Source: Herbaspirillum hiltneri N3 (lineage in GTDB: Bacteria; Pseudomonadota; Gammaproteobacteria; Burkholderiales; Burkholderiaceae_D). From it: a stretch of DNA of 64,000 nucleotides. The translations under genes and the position numbers were made by a program. Shown one piece after another: positions 8,851 through 17,472 of the stretch. Below the pieces are notes generated by a model that worked only from the letters and a program-made list of their open reading frames with translations, was not told the origin of the DNA and did no database searches. Position 1 is the first letter of the stretch; every line of letters starts with the position of its first letter. The stretch lies in NCBI RefSeq assembly GCF_001267925.1, contig NZ_CP011409.1, positions 4,030,001-4,094,000 of the forward strand, in the 5' to 3' direction.

Positions 8851-9642
8851 CTATTCCTTATGGATGCGATTGGTCGCGGGCATGCCTTTGGGCACCTTGA
8901 CCTTTTGCTTGCTCCAGGCCGGGCCGATCAGGCGCATGCCCTTGACGCGCTTGATCGCCTGCACGATGTAGACCGCGCCGAAATACGGCCACCAGCGGTC
9001 GCCGGCTTTTTCCATGAAGTGGAAACGGTCCAGCCATTTATCGGTGGCGCAAGGCGGCGCATAACAGCCGAAGTGGCCGCGGTTGACTTCCATGTTGAGC
9101 AGCTTGAGCCAGTCCTTCAGGCGCGGCAGGCGGATGAATTCGCCGTCCTGCGGCAGGAAGTGGGCGCCGGTCAGCCGGCCTGCTACCTGGCGTGCGCCCC
9201 ACAGGCTGGTCGGATTGAAGCCGCAGATGATGACCTGGCCTTCCGGGATCAGCACGCGCTCGACTTCGCGCAGCACCTGATGCGGTTCGGCGCTGAACTC
9301 CAGCACGTGCGGCAGCACCACCAGGTCGAGGCTTTGCGTGGCGAACGGCAGCTCGGAAAAATCATGCGCCACCACCAGCGGGATCTCGCGTCCTTCCTGC
9401 AAGCCGGCCGAGGCTTCGGTCGGCAGGCAATTGTCGGTGAGCCAGCGATAAGGCATGCGGTTGGCTTGCAGCGCGTTGATCTGCGGCATGCCGATCTGCA
9501 CCGCGTTGAATCCGAAAATATCGGCTGTGAGCGCGTCCAGGTGCTTCTGCTCCCAGGCGCGGACGTAGTTGCCCATCGGCGTATGCAGCCAGTCGTCGAG
9601 GGCTATAATGGCCTTTCCCGAATCCGTATCGACTTCCGCCAT
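8851..9642 (-). CDS. Class I SAM-dependent methyltransferase
   Basis: Predicted cytoplasmic methyltransferase of about 263 aa with a Methyltransf_11-like core. After an N-terminal segment ([20 protein letters not shown]) come a motif-II-like acidic strand ([12 protein letters not shown]) and [21 protein letters not shown], typical of motif III. The usual G-rich motif I is not obvious. Start choice is uncertain: ATGs at 9642, 9663 and 9672 and a GTG at 9711 are all in frame and none has a good Shine-Dalgarno; the longer ones overlap divergent gloB. Its place ahead of rnhA-dnaQ is conserved in Burkholderiales. The substrate is unknown. Confidence 0.8.
   Translation of the reverse strand: MAEVDTDSGKAIIALDDWLHTPMGNYVRAWEQKHLDALTADIFGFNAVQIGMPQINALQANRMPYRWLTDNCLPTEASAGLQEGREIPLVVAHDFSELPFATQSLDLVVLPHVLEFSAEPHQVLREVERVLIPEGQVIICGFNPTSLWGARQVAGRLTGAHFLPQDGEFIRLPRLKDWLKLLNMEVNRGHFGCYAPPCATDKWLDRFHFMEKAGDRWWPYFGAVYIVQAIKRVKGMRLIGPAWSKQKVKVPKGMPATNRIHKE
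9604..9609 (+). promoter_or_regulatory. Possible -10 box for gloB
   Basis: A perfect TATAAT stands 52 nt before the gloB ATG. No good -35 hexamer lies at 16-18 nt spacing, so activity is uncertain. The site is inside the 5' coding part of the divergent methyltransferase gene. Confidence 0.35.
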
Positions 9643-9661
9643 CACGCGCGCCCGCCCAACC

Positions 9662-10498
9662 ATGTCAGCCATCCAGCCAGCAGCATCGTCCGCATCTTCT
9701 GATTCATCCACATCCTTGAGTGTTCTGACAGTTCCTGCATTTGACGATAATTACCTGTGGTTGATTCATGACGGCGTCAATGCGGCGATCGTCGATCCGG
9801 GCGATGCCGCTCCGGTCCTGGCAGCGCTCGAGGCACACGGCCTGACGCTGGCCGCTATTCTACTGACTCATCATCATGCTGACCATGTCGGCGGCGTTCC
9901 GGCCTTGTTGCAACATGGACAAGTTCCGGTCTACGGCCCCGCCGGCGAAGCGATTCCGACGATTACCCACCCCTTGTGGGAAGACGACCTGGTGCATCTG
10001 GCCGCCCTCGGCCTCGACCTCAATGTCATCGACGTACCGGGTCACACTAAAGGTCACATTGCTTACTACGCCGCACGACAGGGCTGGCTGTTCTGCGGCG
10101 ACACGCTGTTTGCGGGCGGCTGCGGCCGCCTGTTCGAAGGCACGCCGCAGCAGATGGTGGCCTCGCTCAACAAACTGACCGCCCTGCCCGCCGCCACCAA
10201 AGTCTACTGCGCCCACGAATATACCCTGTCCAACCTGCGCTTCGCGCGCGAAATCGAACCGGGCAACGCCGCGCTGGCCGCGCGCATCGATGTGGAACAG
10301 GCCAAACGCGCCCGCAACGAGCCGACCGTACCCACCACCATCGCGCTCGAAATCGCCACCAACCCTTTCCTGCGCTACAAGGAAACCGCCGTCATCGCCC
10401 GCTTGCAAGAAGCCGGCCGTTTGCCTGCCTCAGGGAAACAAGTTGATCCGGCAGAAACATTCGGCGCGCTGCGCGAATGGAAGAATACCTACAAATAG
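9662..10498 (+). CDS. gloB: Hydroxyacylglutathione hydrolase (glyoxalase II)
   Basis: Hydrolyses S-lactoylglutathione to lactate and glutathione in methylglyoxal detoxification. Metallo-beta-lactamase fold of about 278 aa. The binuclear metal site [10 protein letters not shown] is near residue 61; further ligands lie in [12 protein letters not shown] and [18 protein letters not shown]; and [14 protein letters not shown] holds the last ligand histidine. The C-terminal glutathione-binding region (NPFLRYKE) is present. The start MSAIQ at 9662 gives about 19 residues before the conserved [15 protein letters not shown]. Head-to-head with the methyltransferase gene. Confidence 0.94.
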   Translation: MSAIQPAASSASSDSSTSLSVLTVPAFDDNYLWLIHDGVNAAIVDPGDAAPVLAALEAHGLTLAAILLTHHHADHVGGVPALLQHGQVPVYGPAGEAIPTITHPLWEDDLVHLAALGLDLNVIDVPGHTKGHIAYYAARQGWLFCGDTLFAGGCGRLFEGTPQQMVASLNKLTALPAATKVYCAHEYTLSNLRFAREIEPGNAALAARIDVEQAKRARNEPTVPTTIALEIATNPFLRYKETAVIARLQEAGRLPASGKQVDPAETFGALREWKNTYK

Positions 10499-10575
10499 AC
10501 CGTGAATAGGTCCTTTTTCGGACAAATACCAAACGAATCAAGGGCTTAAGCTTTGTAACATAAGTGAATTTTTAC

Positions 10576-10605
10576 TTGACGAGTGAAAAGGGGCTTACGT
10601 ACACT
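10576..10605 (+). promoter_or_regulatory. Sigma-70 promoter candidate upstream of mltD
   Basis: TTGACG at 10576-10581, an 18-nt spacer, and TACACT at 10600-10605. Each hexamer matches the consensus at 4-5 of 6 positions. It would start transcripts near 10612, about 200 nt before the mltD start codon. Confidence 0.5.
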
Positions 10606-10626
10606 CCGTCTAGTCTCCAAATCCAC

Positions 10627-10645
10627 CGGCTTGCAAGCCGTTTTT
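10627..10645 (+). terminator. Terminator-like hairpin in the mltD leader
   Basis: The 14-bp palindrome CGGCTTGCAAGCCG is followed directly by TTTTT. It is just downstream of the predicted start site at about 10612. It may end gloB read-through, or act as an early attenuator of mltD. The short stem (5 bp) lowers confidence. Confidence 0.4.
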
Positions 10646-10738
10646 AGATAAACGGGCGATTTTGTTGTTTTTTAATGACAGAACCGCCGGACGCATCATT
10701 GCTTTCGTTCGGACACATACTTCCTGGAAGGAGGTGGC

Positions 10739-10825
10739 GTGCATCCGAGACGACCGGTGAATTTACAATGCGAAGTTAAACGCTTCTTCAGCCTCAGGCA
10801 CAGGATCACGTACCCATGCAGCTAA
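10739..10825 (+). CDS. Possible 28-codon upstream ORF [11 protein letters not shown] the mltD start
   Basis: A GTG-initiated ORF preceded by GGAGG (10730-10734, spacer only 4 nt) runs 28 codons and ends with TAA at 10823-10825, 10 nt inside mltD in another frame. The mltD start itself has only a weak AGGA at a long distance. Translational coupling from this ORF could therefore drive mltD. The peptide (begins MHPRRPVNLQCEV) resembles nothing I recognise. The 317-nt gap 10499-10815 holds only this, the promoter and the hairpin. Confidence 0.25.
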   Translation: MHPRRPVNLQCEVKRFFSLRHRITYPCS

Positions 10826-12342
10826 CATTCCGGAAACTGGCGATCGCAACGCTTTTCTCTCTCGGTACCCCCCTCCTGGCCCACGCCAACGACATCTCGA
10901 TCTACCCCGCAGCTTTCAACGCCATCAATCCGAACGATCCTTCGTCCGCGCTGCCGGGCATGGAAGACATCGATATCTGGGCGCGCATCCGCAAGGGCTT
11001 CGGCATTCCCAATCTGGAAAACCCGCTGGTCGACAACCAGACCCAGTGGTATAGCTCGCGCCCTGACTATATCCAGCGTACCACCGTGCGTGCATCGCGC
11101 TATCTGTTCCACGTCGTGCAGGAACTCGAAAAGCGCGGCATGCCGACCGAACTGGCGCTGCTGCCGTTCATCGAATCCGCCTTCAACCCGCAAGCGCTGT
11201 CGACCGCCAAAGCGGCCGGCATGTGGCAGTTCATTCCCTCGACCGGGCGCGACTACAACCTGAAGCAAAACCTGTTCACCGACGAGCGCCGCGACGTGCT
11301 GGCCTCGACCGATGCAGCGCTGACCTACCTCCAGAAACTCTATGGCATGTTCGGCGACTGGCAACTGGCGCTGGCCGCGTACAACTGGGGTGAAGGCTCG
11401 GTGCAGCGCGCCGTCAACCGCAACCTGGCCGCCGGCCTGCCGATCGATTTCAACACGCTGTCGGCGCAAATGCCCAACGAGACGCGCAACTACGTGCCGA
11501 AGCTGCAAGCCGTCAAGAACATCATCGCCATGCCGGGCGACTTCGGCATCGACCTGCCCAAGGTCGACAACCAGCCCTACTTCGTCACCATCGGCAAGAC
11601 CCGCAACATCGACGTGAAGGTGGCTGCGCAACTGGCCGAATTGTCGCTCGACGAGTTCAAGGCGCTCAACCCGCAGTTCAACCGCCCGGTCATCATCGGC
11701 GGCGACGACACCAAGATCCTGCTGCCGGAAAGCAACGCCGAGAAGTTCAAGACCAACATGTCCAAGTTCACGCAGGCGCTGAGCTCGTGGACCGCCCATA
11801 CCGTGTCGAGTGCGCGTGAGCGCATCGAAACCATCGCCAGCCGCTTCGGCACCACGCCGGACGTGATTCGCAGCGTCAACCAGATCCCGCCGAAGATGGT
11901 CCTGAAAGCCGGCTCCATGATTCTGGTGCCGAAGACCGAAACCTCGATGGAAGCCGACATCACGCCTGAAATGGCCGACAGCGCCCGCCTCGCCGTGGCG
12001 CCGGACGTGCCCGACTTCAAGCGTATCTACGTGAAGGCCGGGAAGCGCGATACGCTGGCCTCGATCGCCAGCCGCTACCGCGTCAGCGTGGTCCAGATCA
12101 AGCAATGGAACAGCCTGCACCGCGACACGCTGGCCAACGGCCAAAGCCTGCAGCTGCAAGTGCCTTACCAGACGCCTGCCGCCGCGCCGATACGCGTACG
12201 CCAGGTCATCCATGCCCCGGCCAAGCCTATCCGCAAGGCGCCCGCCGTGGTGGCCAAGAACACCCGCGCCGCGCCGGCGCCGGCGCGCAAAGGCGCCGCG
12301 CAGATCACGCTGGCGTCGGAAAGCGGCAACCGCCGCCGCTGA
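10816..12342 (+). CDS. mltD: Membrane-bound lytic murein transglycosylase D
   Basis: Cleaves the glycan strand of peptidoglycan, releasing 1,6-anhydromuropeptides; 508 aa. It has a signal peptide to about residue 24 (LLAHA) with no lipobox cysteine. The SLT domain (residues about 95-240) has catalytic Glu in LLPFIESAFNP, then AAGMWQFIPSTGRDYNL and AAYNWGEGSVQRA. Two LysM-like segments are near residues 330-375 (ERIETIASRFGTTPDVI) and 400-450 (DTLASIASRYRVSVVQI). The tail is rich in Ala, Pro and Lys/Arg and may bind wall polymers. A strong terminator follows. Confidence 0.93.
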   Translation: MQLTFRKLAIATLFSLGTPLLAHANDISIYPAAFNAINPNDPSSALPGMEDIDIWARIRKGFGIPNLENPLVDNQTQWYSSRPDYIQRTTVRASRYLFHVVQELEKRGMPTELALLPFIESAFNPQALSTAKAAGMWQFIPSTGRDYNLKQNLFTDERRDVLASTDAALTYLQKLYGMFGDWQLALAAYNWGEGSVQRAVNRNLAAGLPIDFNTLSAQMPNETRNYVPKLQAVKNIIAMPGDFGIDLPKVDNQPYFVTIGKTRNIDVKVAAQLAELSLDEFKALNPQFNRPVIIGGDDTKILLPESNAEKFKTNMSKFTQALSSWTAHTVSSARERIETIASRFGTTPDVIRSVNQIPPKMVLKAGSMILVPKTETSMEADITPEMADSARLAVAPDVPDFKRIYVKAGKRDTLASIASRYRVSVVQIKQWNSLHRDTLANGQSLQLQVPYQTPAAAPIRVRQVIHAPAKPIRKAPAVVAKNTRAAPAPARKGAAQITLASESGNRRR

Positions 12343-12371
12343 TATCGGCAGAGCAGGTTCAGCGACGACGG

Positions 12372-12401
12372 AAAGGCCGGGACGCGTTCCCGGCCTTTTT
12401 T
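12372..12401 (+). terminator. Intrinsic terminator of mltD
   Basis: Stem GGCCGGGA/TCCCGGCC with a short loop, followed by T6 (12396-12401). It starts about 30 nt after the mltD stop codon. Confidence 0.85.
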
Positions 12402-12578
12402 ATTTCGGCGGATTTTTCCCGCACTGCAAAACGACAGGCTTCATAGCGCTTTTGCCGGGCGCATCCCCATCAATTCGCTATTTTCTTCTCGGAATATGTC
12501 GACAATACGGTGCATCGCCTGCCGCGCCGCCGCATAAGTCATCGCTCCGCGCGCCTTCATTTTCCGGAAATCCGGTGC

Positions 12579-12607
12579 TATGATTCAGTCGCGCAAACGT
12601 TTGCGCG
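12579..12607 (+). promoter_or_regulatory. rbs operon promoter -10 and RbsR-type operator
   Basis: A TATGAT -10 candidate (12579-12584) is followed by the perfect 18-bp palindrome CGCGCAAACGTTTGCGCG at 12590-12607. Its centre CAAACGTTTG matches the half-site style of LacI/RbsR-family operators. It covers the predicted transcription start, so a bound repressor would block initiation. The -35 (TTCATT region near 12556) is poor. The operon encodes its own LacI-type repressor, which is the likely ligand-controlled binder. The 346-nt gap 12343-12688 also holds the mltD terminator. Confidence 0.75.
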
Positions 12608-12688
12608 CAAATGCAGAACACCCCAATAACAGCATGCCGATCCACACGAATTGCTGCTCACATCGAATATCTGGAATCTGGAGACATC

Positions 12689-13651
12689 ATGAATAAACGT
12701 ATCCGCCTCAAGCTGATTGCCGCCGCCGTCCTCGTTTGCGCCCTGCCGGCCCTGCCCGTGCTGGCGCAGGCCCAAACTGCCGCCAAGCCCAAGGTCGCGC
12801 TGGTGATGAAGTCGCTGGCCAATGAATTCTTCCTGACCATGGAAAACGGCGCCAAGGAGCACCAGAAGGCGCATGCCGCGCAATACGACCTGATCGCCAA
12901 CGGCATCAAGGACGAGCAGGACACCGCCAACCAGATCAAGATCGTCGAACAGATGATCGTCTCCAAGGTCAGCGGCCTGGTGATCGCACCGGCTGATTCC
13001 AAGGCGCTGGTGCCGGTGATCAAGAAGGCCATCGACGCCGGCATCATCGTGGTCAACATCGACAACAAGTTCGACGACGCCGCGCTGAAGGAAAAGGGCA
13101 TCACGGTGCCGTTCGTCGGCCCGGACAACCGCAAGGGCGCCAAGCTGGTCGGCGACTTCCTGGCCAAGCAGATCAAGAGCGGCGACAAGGTCGCGATCAT
13201 CGAAGGCGTCTCGACCACCTTCAATGCACAGCAACGCACGCTGGGCTTCCAGGACGCCATGGGTGCAGCCGGCGCCAAGGTGGTGTCGGTACAATCGGGC
13301 CAATGGGAAATCGATCCGGGCAACAAGGTCGCCGCTTCGATGCTGAACGCCAATCCTGACATCAAGGCGATCCTGGCCGGCAACGACAACATGGCGCTGG
13401 GTGCGGTGGCCGCAGTCAAGGCTGCCGGCAAGACCGGCAAGGTGCTGGTGGTCGGCTACGACAACATCAACGCCATCAAGCCGATGCTCAAGGACGGCCG
13501 CGTACTGGCGACCGCCGATCAGTTCGCTTCGCAGCAAGCCGTGTTCGGCATCGAAACGGTCCTGAAAGCACTGGCCGAGAAAAAGCCGCAAAGCAGCCTG
13601 AGCGGCGCGGTTGAAACCAAGGTCCAGCTGGTGACCAAGGACAGCAAGTAA
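12689..13651 (+). CDS. rbsB: D-ribose ABC transporter, periplasmic binding protein
   Basis: Periplasmic sugar receptor of 320 aa and first gene of the ribose operon. A Sec signal peptide ends near VLAQA. The LacI-like/PBP1 fold begins KPKVALVMKSLANEFFLTM and contains IVSKVSGLVIAPADSKALVP, AIIEGVSTTFNAQQRTLGFQ and ILAGNDNMALGAVAA, all ribose-binding-protein landmarks. The ATG at 12689 has GGAG 6 nt upstream; the longer frame upstream crosses the operator and is not credible. Confidence 0.93.
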   Translation: MNKRIRLKLIAAAVLVCALPALPVLAQAQTAAKPKVALVMKSLANEFFLTMENGAKEHQKAHAAQYDLIANGIKDEQDTANQIKIVEQMIVSKVSGLVIAPADSKALVPVIKKAIDAGIIVVNIDNKFDDAALKEKGITVPFVGPDNRKGAKLVGDFLAKQIKSGDKVAIIEGVSTTFNAQQRTLGFQDAMGAAGAKVVSVQSGQWEIDPGNKVAASMLNANPDIKAILAGNDNMALGAVAAVKAAGKTGKVLVVGYDNINAIKPMLKDGRVLATADQFASQQAVFGIETVLKALAEKKPQSSLSGAVETKVQLVTKDSK

Positions 13652-13768
13652 GCCATAGAGAAATACCGGGCGGGACGCGCGTGCAGCGTGTGCGTTCTGC
13701 CCACACCGGCCCACACCGCAATCAAGCAACACCGAATTCCTGAACCACACCTTTACGGTGGAGACTGC

Positions 13769-15310
13769 ATGTCCAATCCATCATCCCCGGCTTTGCTGTC
13801 GCTCAGCGGCATCGGCAAGACCTACATCGAACCGGTGCTCGCCGAGGTCTCGCTGGAAATCCGTCCGGGCCAGATCCTCGCGCTGACCGGCGAAAACGGC
13901 GCCGGCAAAAGCACGCTGTCGAAAATCGTCTGCGGCCTGGTGCAATCCACCACCGGCGCCATGCGGCTCGACGGCCAGCCGTACCAGCCACGCTCGCGCA
14001 CCGAGGCCGAACAGCTCGGCATCCGCATGGTGATGCAGGAACTGAATCTGATCCCAACGCTGAGCATCGCCGAAAACCTGTTCCTGAACCAGTTGCCGCA
14101 ACGCTTCGGCTGGATCGACAAGCCGAAACTGGCCGCACTGGCGCAAGCGCAAATGGCAGCGGTCGGCCTGACCGACATCGATCCGTGGACGCCGGTCGGC
14201 GAACTCGGCGTCGGCCATCAGCAAATGGTGGAGATCGCGCGCAACCTGATCGGCAGCTGCCGCCTGCTGGTGCTGGACGAACCCACCGCGATGCTGACCA
14301 GCCGCGAAGTGGAATTGCTGTTCGCGCAGATCGCGCGGCTGCAATCGGAAGGCGTGGCGATCATCTACATCTCGCACCGCCTGGAAGAATTGAAACAGGT
14401 CGCCGACCGCATCGCCGTGCTGCGCGACGGCAAACTGGTCTGCGACGACATGATCGACGGCTACAGCAGCGACGCACTGGTGCAACTGATGGTCGGCCGC
14501 GCCGCCGAAGCCGAACTTGATCTCGGCCATCGCGAGATCGGCGCACCGCTGCTGCGCGTGCGCAATCTGGGCCGCGGCAACGCCGTGGCGCCGGCTTCGT
14601 TCGACTTGCGCGCCGGAGAAATCCTCGGCATCGCCGGCCTGATCGGCTCGGGGCGCACCGAACTGCTGCGCCTGGTCTTCGGCGCCGACCGCGCCGATCA
14701 GGGCGAAGTCTTCATCGGCGACCAGGCTGAAGCGGCCGATATCCGCTCGCCGAAACAGGCGATCGCCGCCGGCATCGCCATGATCACCGAAGACCGCAAG
14801 AGCCAGGGCCTGCTGCTGCCGCAGTCGATCGCCGTCAACACCACGCTGGCAAAACTCGGCGATGTCAGCAAGATGGGACTTCTTGACGGCGACGCCGAAG
14901 CGACCGTCGCCGGCGACTACATCAAGCGCCTGCGCATCCGCTCGCGCGACGGCTCGCAAGCAGCCGGTGAACTGTCCGGCGGCAACCAGCAGAAAGTCGT
15001 CATCGCACGCTGGCTCTACCGCGATTGCCCGATCATGCTGTTCGACGAACCGACGCGCGGCATCGACATCGGCGCCAAATTCGACATCTACAAACTGATG
15101 GCCGATCTGTCGCGCCAGGGCAAGGGCCTGCTGATCGTCTCCAGCGACCTGCGCGAACTGATGCTGATCTGCGACCGCATTGCAGTGATGAGCGCAGGCA
15201 AACTGGTCGATACCTTCGAACGCGGCCAATGGAGCCAGGAAGCGATTCTCGCCGCGGCGTTCAGCGGCTACATGAATTCGCCGTCCGCTACCGCGGAACA
15301 AACCGCCTGA
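13769..15310 (+). CDS. rbsA: D-ribose ABC transporter, ATP-binding protein (double ABC)
   Basis: 513-aa tandem ATPase. The N-terminal cassette is canonical: Walker A GENGAGKST, Walker B LLVLDEPTAML and an H-loop in YISHRLEE. The C-terminal cassette has the typical degenerate Walker A GLIGSGRTELL, signature LSGGNQQKVVIARWL and Walker B IMLFDEPTRGID. The GGTGGAG Shine-Dalgarno 6 nt before the ATG at 13769 decides the start. 117 nt separate it from rbsB; rbsC follows after 40 nt. Confidence 0.93.
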   Translation: MSNPSSPALLSLSGIGKTYIEPVLAEVSLEIRPGQILALTGENGAGKSTLSKIVCGLVQSTTGAMRLDGQPYQPRSRTEAEQLGIRMVMQELNLIPTLSIAENLFLNQLPQRFGWIDKPKLAALAQAQMAAVGLTDIDPWTPVGELGVGHQQMVEIARNLIGSCRLLVLDEPTAMLTSREVELLFAQIARLQSEGVAIIYISHRLEELKQVADRIAVLRDGKLVCDDMIDGYSSDALVQLMVGRAAEAELDLGHREIGAPLLRVRNLGRGNAVAPASFDLRAGEILGIAGLIGSGRTELLRLVFGADRADQGEVFIGDQAEAADIRSPKQAIAAGIAMITEDRKSQGLLLPQSIAVNTTLAKLGDVSKMGLLDGDAEATVAGDYIKRLRIRSRDGSQAAGELSGGNQQKVVIARWLYRDCPIMLFDEPTRGIDIGAKFDIYKLMADLSRQGKGLLIVSSDLRELMLICDRIAVMSAGKLVDTFERGQWSQEAILAAAFSGYMNSPSATAEQTA

Positions 15311-15350
15311 CCATGACGACACCAACACACACGCACAATAAGCCGAGATC

Positions 15351-16325
15351 ATGACCCATCCCAACCGCACCTTTTCCGTCTACGGCCTGTCCGCTGTCAA
15401 GAACTACCTCGGCCTGATCGGCGCCCTGCTCGCCATGTGCGTGCTGTTCTCCTTCCTGAGCGAGAACTTCCTCACGCTGGGCACGTTCAGCACGCTCTCC
15501 AACGACATCCCGACGCTGGTCGTGATGGCGGTCGGCATGACCTTCGTCCTGATCGTCGGCGGCATCGATCTGTCGGTCGGATCGGTGATGGCGCTGGCCG
15601 CATCGATCCTGTCGATGGCGATGGTGCGCTGGGGCTGGCCGCTGTTTGCCGCCGGCCTGCTCGGCATCCTCGTCGCCAGTTTGTGCGGCATGCTGACCGG
15701 CCTGATCTCGGTCGGCTGGCGCATTCCCTCCTTCATCGTTTCGCTGGGCGTGCTGGAAATGGCGCGCGGCATGGCCTACCAGGTCACCAATTCCCGCACC
15801 GAATACATCGGCAGCGCGGTCGACGGCATCAGCTCGCCGATTTTCCTCGGCCTGTCGCCGGCCTTCATCGCGTCGATTGCAGTCGTCGTCATCGGCCACC
15901 TGGTGCTGACGCGCACGGTGCTCGGACGCCACTGGATCGGCATCGGCACCAACGAAGAAGCGGTGCGCCTGGCCGGTATCGATCCGCGTCCGAGCAAGAT
16001 CCTGGTGTTCGCACTGATGGGCTTGCTGGCCGGCGTCGGTGCACTGTTCCAGGTGTCGCGCCTGGAAGCGGCCGATCCCAACGGCGGCGTCGGCATGGAG
16101 CTGCAGGTGATCGCGGCGGTCGTGATCGGCGGCACCAGCCTGATGGGCGGACGCGGCTCGGTCATCAGCACCTTCATCGGCGTGCTGATCATCTCGGTAC
16201 TGGAAGCCGGGCTGGCGCAGATCGGCGTGTCCGAACCGATGAAGCGCATCATCACCGGCCTGGTGATCGTCGCTGCCGTCGTGCTCGACACCTATCGCCG
16301 CCGCGGCGAACGCAACACGCATTGA
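15351..16325 (+). CDS. rbsC: D-ribose ABC transporter, permease
   Basis: Inner-membrane permease of 324 aa with about nine hydrophobic segments. Family landmarks: GMTFVLIVGGIDLSVGSVMALA, the segment GRHWIGIGTNEEAVRLAGI, and VIGGTSLMGGRGSVIST near the C-terminus. It pairs with the double-ATPase RbsA. Its stop codon TGA at 16323-16325 falls within the first unit of a 10-bp tandem repeat. Confidence 0.93.
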   Translation: MTHPNRTFSVYGLSAVKNYLGLIGALLAMCVLFSFLSENFLTLGTFSTLSNDIPTLVVMAVGMTFVLIVGGIDLSVGSVMALAASILSMAMVRWGWPLFAAGLLGILVASLCGMLTGLISVGWRIPSFIVSLGVLEMARGMAYQVTNSRTEYIGSAVDGISSPIFLGLSPAFIASIAVVVIGHLVLTRTVLGRHWIGIGTNEEAVRLAGIDPRPSKILVFALMGLLAGVGALFQVSRLEAADPNGGVGMELQVIAAVVIGGTSLMGGRGSVISTFIGVLIISVLEAGLAQIGVSEPMKRIITGLVIVAAVVLDTYRRRGERNTH

Positions 16326-16366
16326 CACGCATTGACACGCATTGACACGCATTGACATGCATTGAT
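16315..16366. repeat. 10-bp tandem repeat between rbsC and rbsR
   Basis: The unit ATTGACACGC occurs three times in a row from 16321, preceded by an ACACGC and followed by the variants ATTGACATGC and ATTGATAC. Each unit contains a TGA, and one variant contains ATG. The block begins over the rbsC stop codon. The period is close to one DNA turn. It looks like a slippage-prone expansion. Confidence 0.85.
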
Positions 16367-16413
16367 ACCCGCCAGGCCGTACCGGACAACATACATTCAG
16401 CGACAAGAAAAAC

Positions 16414-17412
16414 ATGGCAACCATCAAGGACGTAGCGCGCCACGCAGGTGTTTCGTACACCACCGTGTCGCACGTGCTGAACAAGACCCGCCCGGTCAGC
16501 GCCGAGGCGCGCGACCGCGTGCTGGTGGCAGTCGAGGCGCTGGCCTACGTACCCAGCGCATTGGCGCGCTCGCTGCGCAGCAACGCCACCGGCAGTATCG
16601 GCCTGATCATCCCGAACAACACCAATCCGTATTTTTCGGAAGTGGCGCGCGGGATTGAAGACAGCTGCTACCAGGCCGGCTACAGCGTGATCCTGTGCAA
16701 CTCCGACGACGATCCCGACAAGCAGCGCGACTATCTCAACGTGCTGCTGACCAAGCGCTGCGACGGCCTGATCGTGGCGACGCTGGCGCAGACCGACGGC
16801 GAACTGCTGCGCAAGATGAAAGTGCCGACCGTGTTGCTCGACCGCGCGCCGAAAGACATGGCGATCGACCTGGTGGCGGTCGACAACGCCGCCGGCGGCG
16901 CGCTGGCAGCGGAGCATTTGCTGGCGCTGGGACGCCGTCGCATCGCCTGCATCGGCGGTCCCGAAAGCCTGGACATTTCCTCGGAACGCATCGCCGGTTT
17001 GCGCCGCAAACTGCAAACCGCCGGCATCGCCATCGCGCCGGATCAGCTGGCTTACGCAGACTTCACCAGCGCCGGCGGTTATGCCGCAGCGCGTGCGCTG
17101 CTCTCCGGCGCGCAAGCGCCAGACGCCATTTTCTGCTGCAATGACCTGATGGCGATCGGCGCGCTGCGTGCCGCCGCCGAGCGCGGCATCGACGTGCCGG
17201 ACGCCTTGTCGGTAATCGGCTTCGATGACATCGACCTGGCCAGCTTCGTCCACCCGCCGCTGACCAGCGTGTCGCAGAACACGCGCACGCTAGGCCAGCT
17301 GACTGCGCAATGCCTGCTCGAACGCATTGCCGATCCGACGCGCCCGGTGCAGCGCCAGACCATCACGCCGCAATTGCATGTGCGCGGTTCGACCGTACGT
17401 TCGGCAACGTAA
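16414..17412 (+). CDS. rbsR: LacI-family transcriptional repressor of the ribose operon
   Basis: 332 aa. The N-terminal helix-turn-helix is ATIKDVARHAGVSYTTVSHV, followed by the hinge helix YVPSALARSLRS. The C-terminal ligand-binding domain is related to RbsB (GLIIPNNTNPYFSEVARGIE, AIFCCNDLMAIGALRAA, VIGFDDIDLASFVHPPLTS). It lies inside the rbs operon between transporter and kinase genes, so it probably autoregulates through the palindrome upstream of rbsB, with ribose as inducer. The regulon assignment is inference from position. Confidence 0.88.
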   Translation: MATIKDVARHAGVSYTTVSHVLNKTRPVSAEARDRVLVAVEALAYVPSALARSLRSNATGSIGLIIPNNTNPYFSEVARGIEDSCYQAGYSVILCNSDDDPDKQRDYLNVLLTKRCDGLIVATLAQTDGELLRKMKVPTVLLDRAPKDMAIDLVAVDNAAGGALAAEHLLALGRRRIACIGGPESLDISSERIAGLRRKLQTAGIAIAPDQLAYADFTSAGGYAAARALLSGAQAPDAIFCCNDLMAIGALRAAAERGIDVPDALSVIGFDDIDLASFVHPPLTSVSQNTRTLGQLTAQCLLERIADPTRPVQRQTITPQLHVRGSTVRSAT

Positions 17413-17472
17413 GCGCATGGCGGCACAACGGCATCCATTCAACAACACCATTCATCAACCGGTCGGAAACAC

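Noticed and set aside
10822..12213. 463-residue open frame antisense to mltD
   Set aside because: It mirrors the codon bias of mltD on the other strand, has no recognisable domain, and mltD is clearly the real gene.
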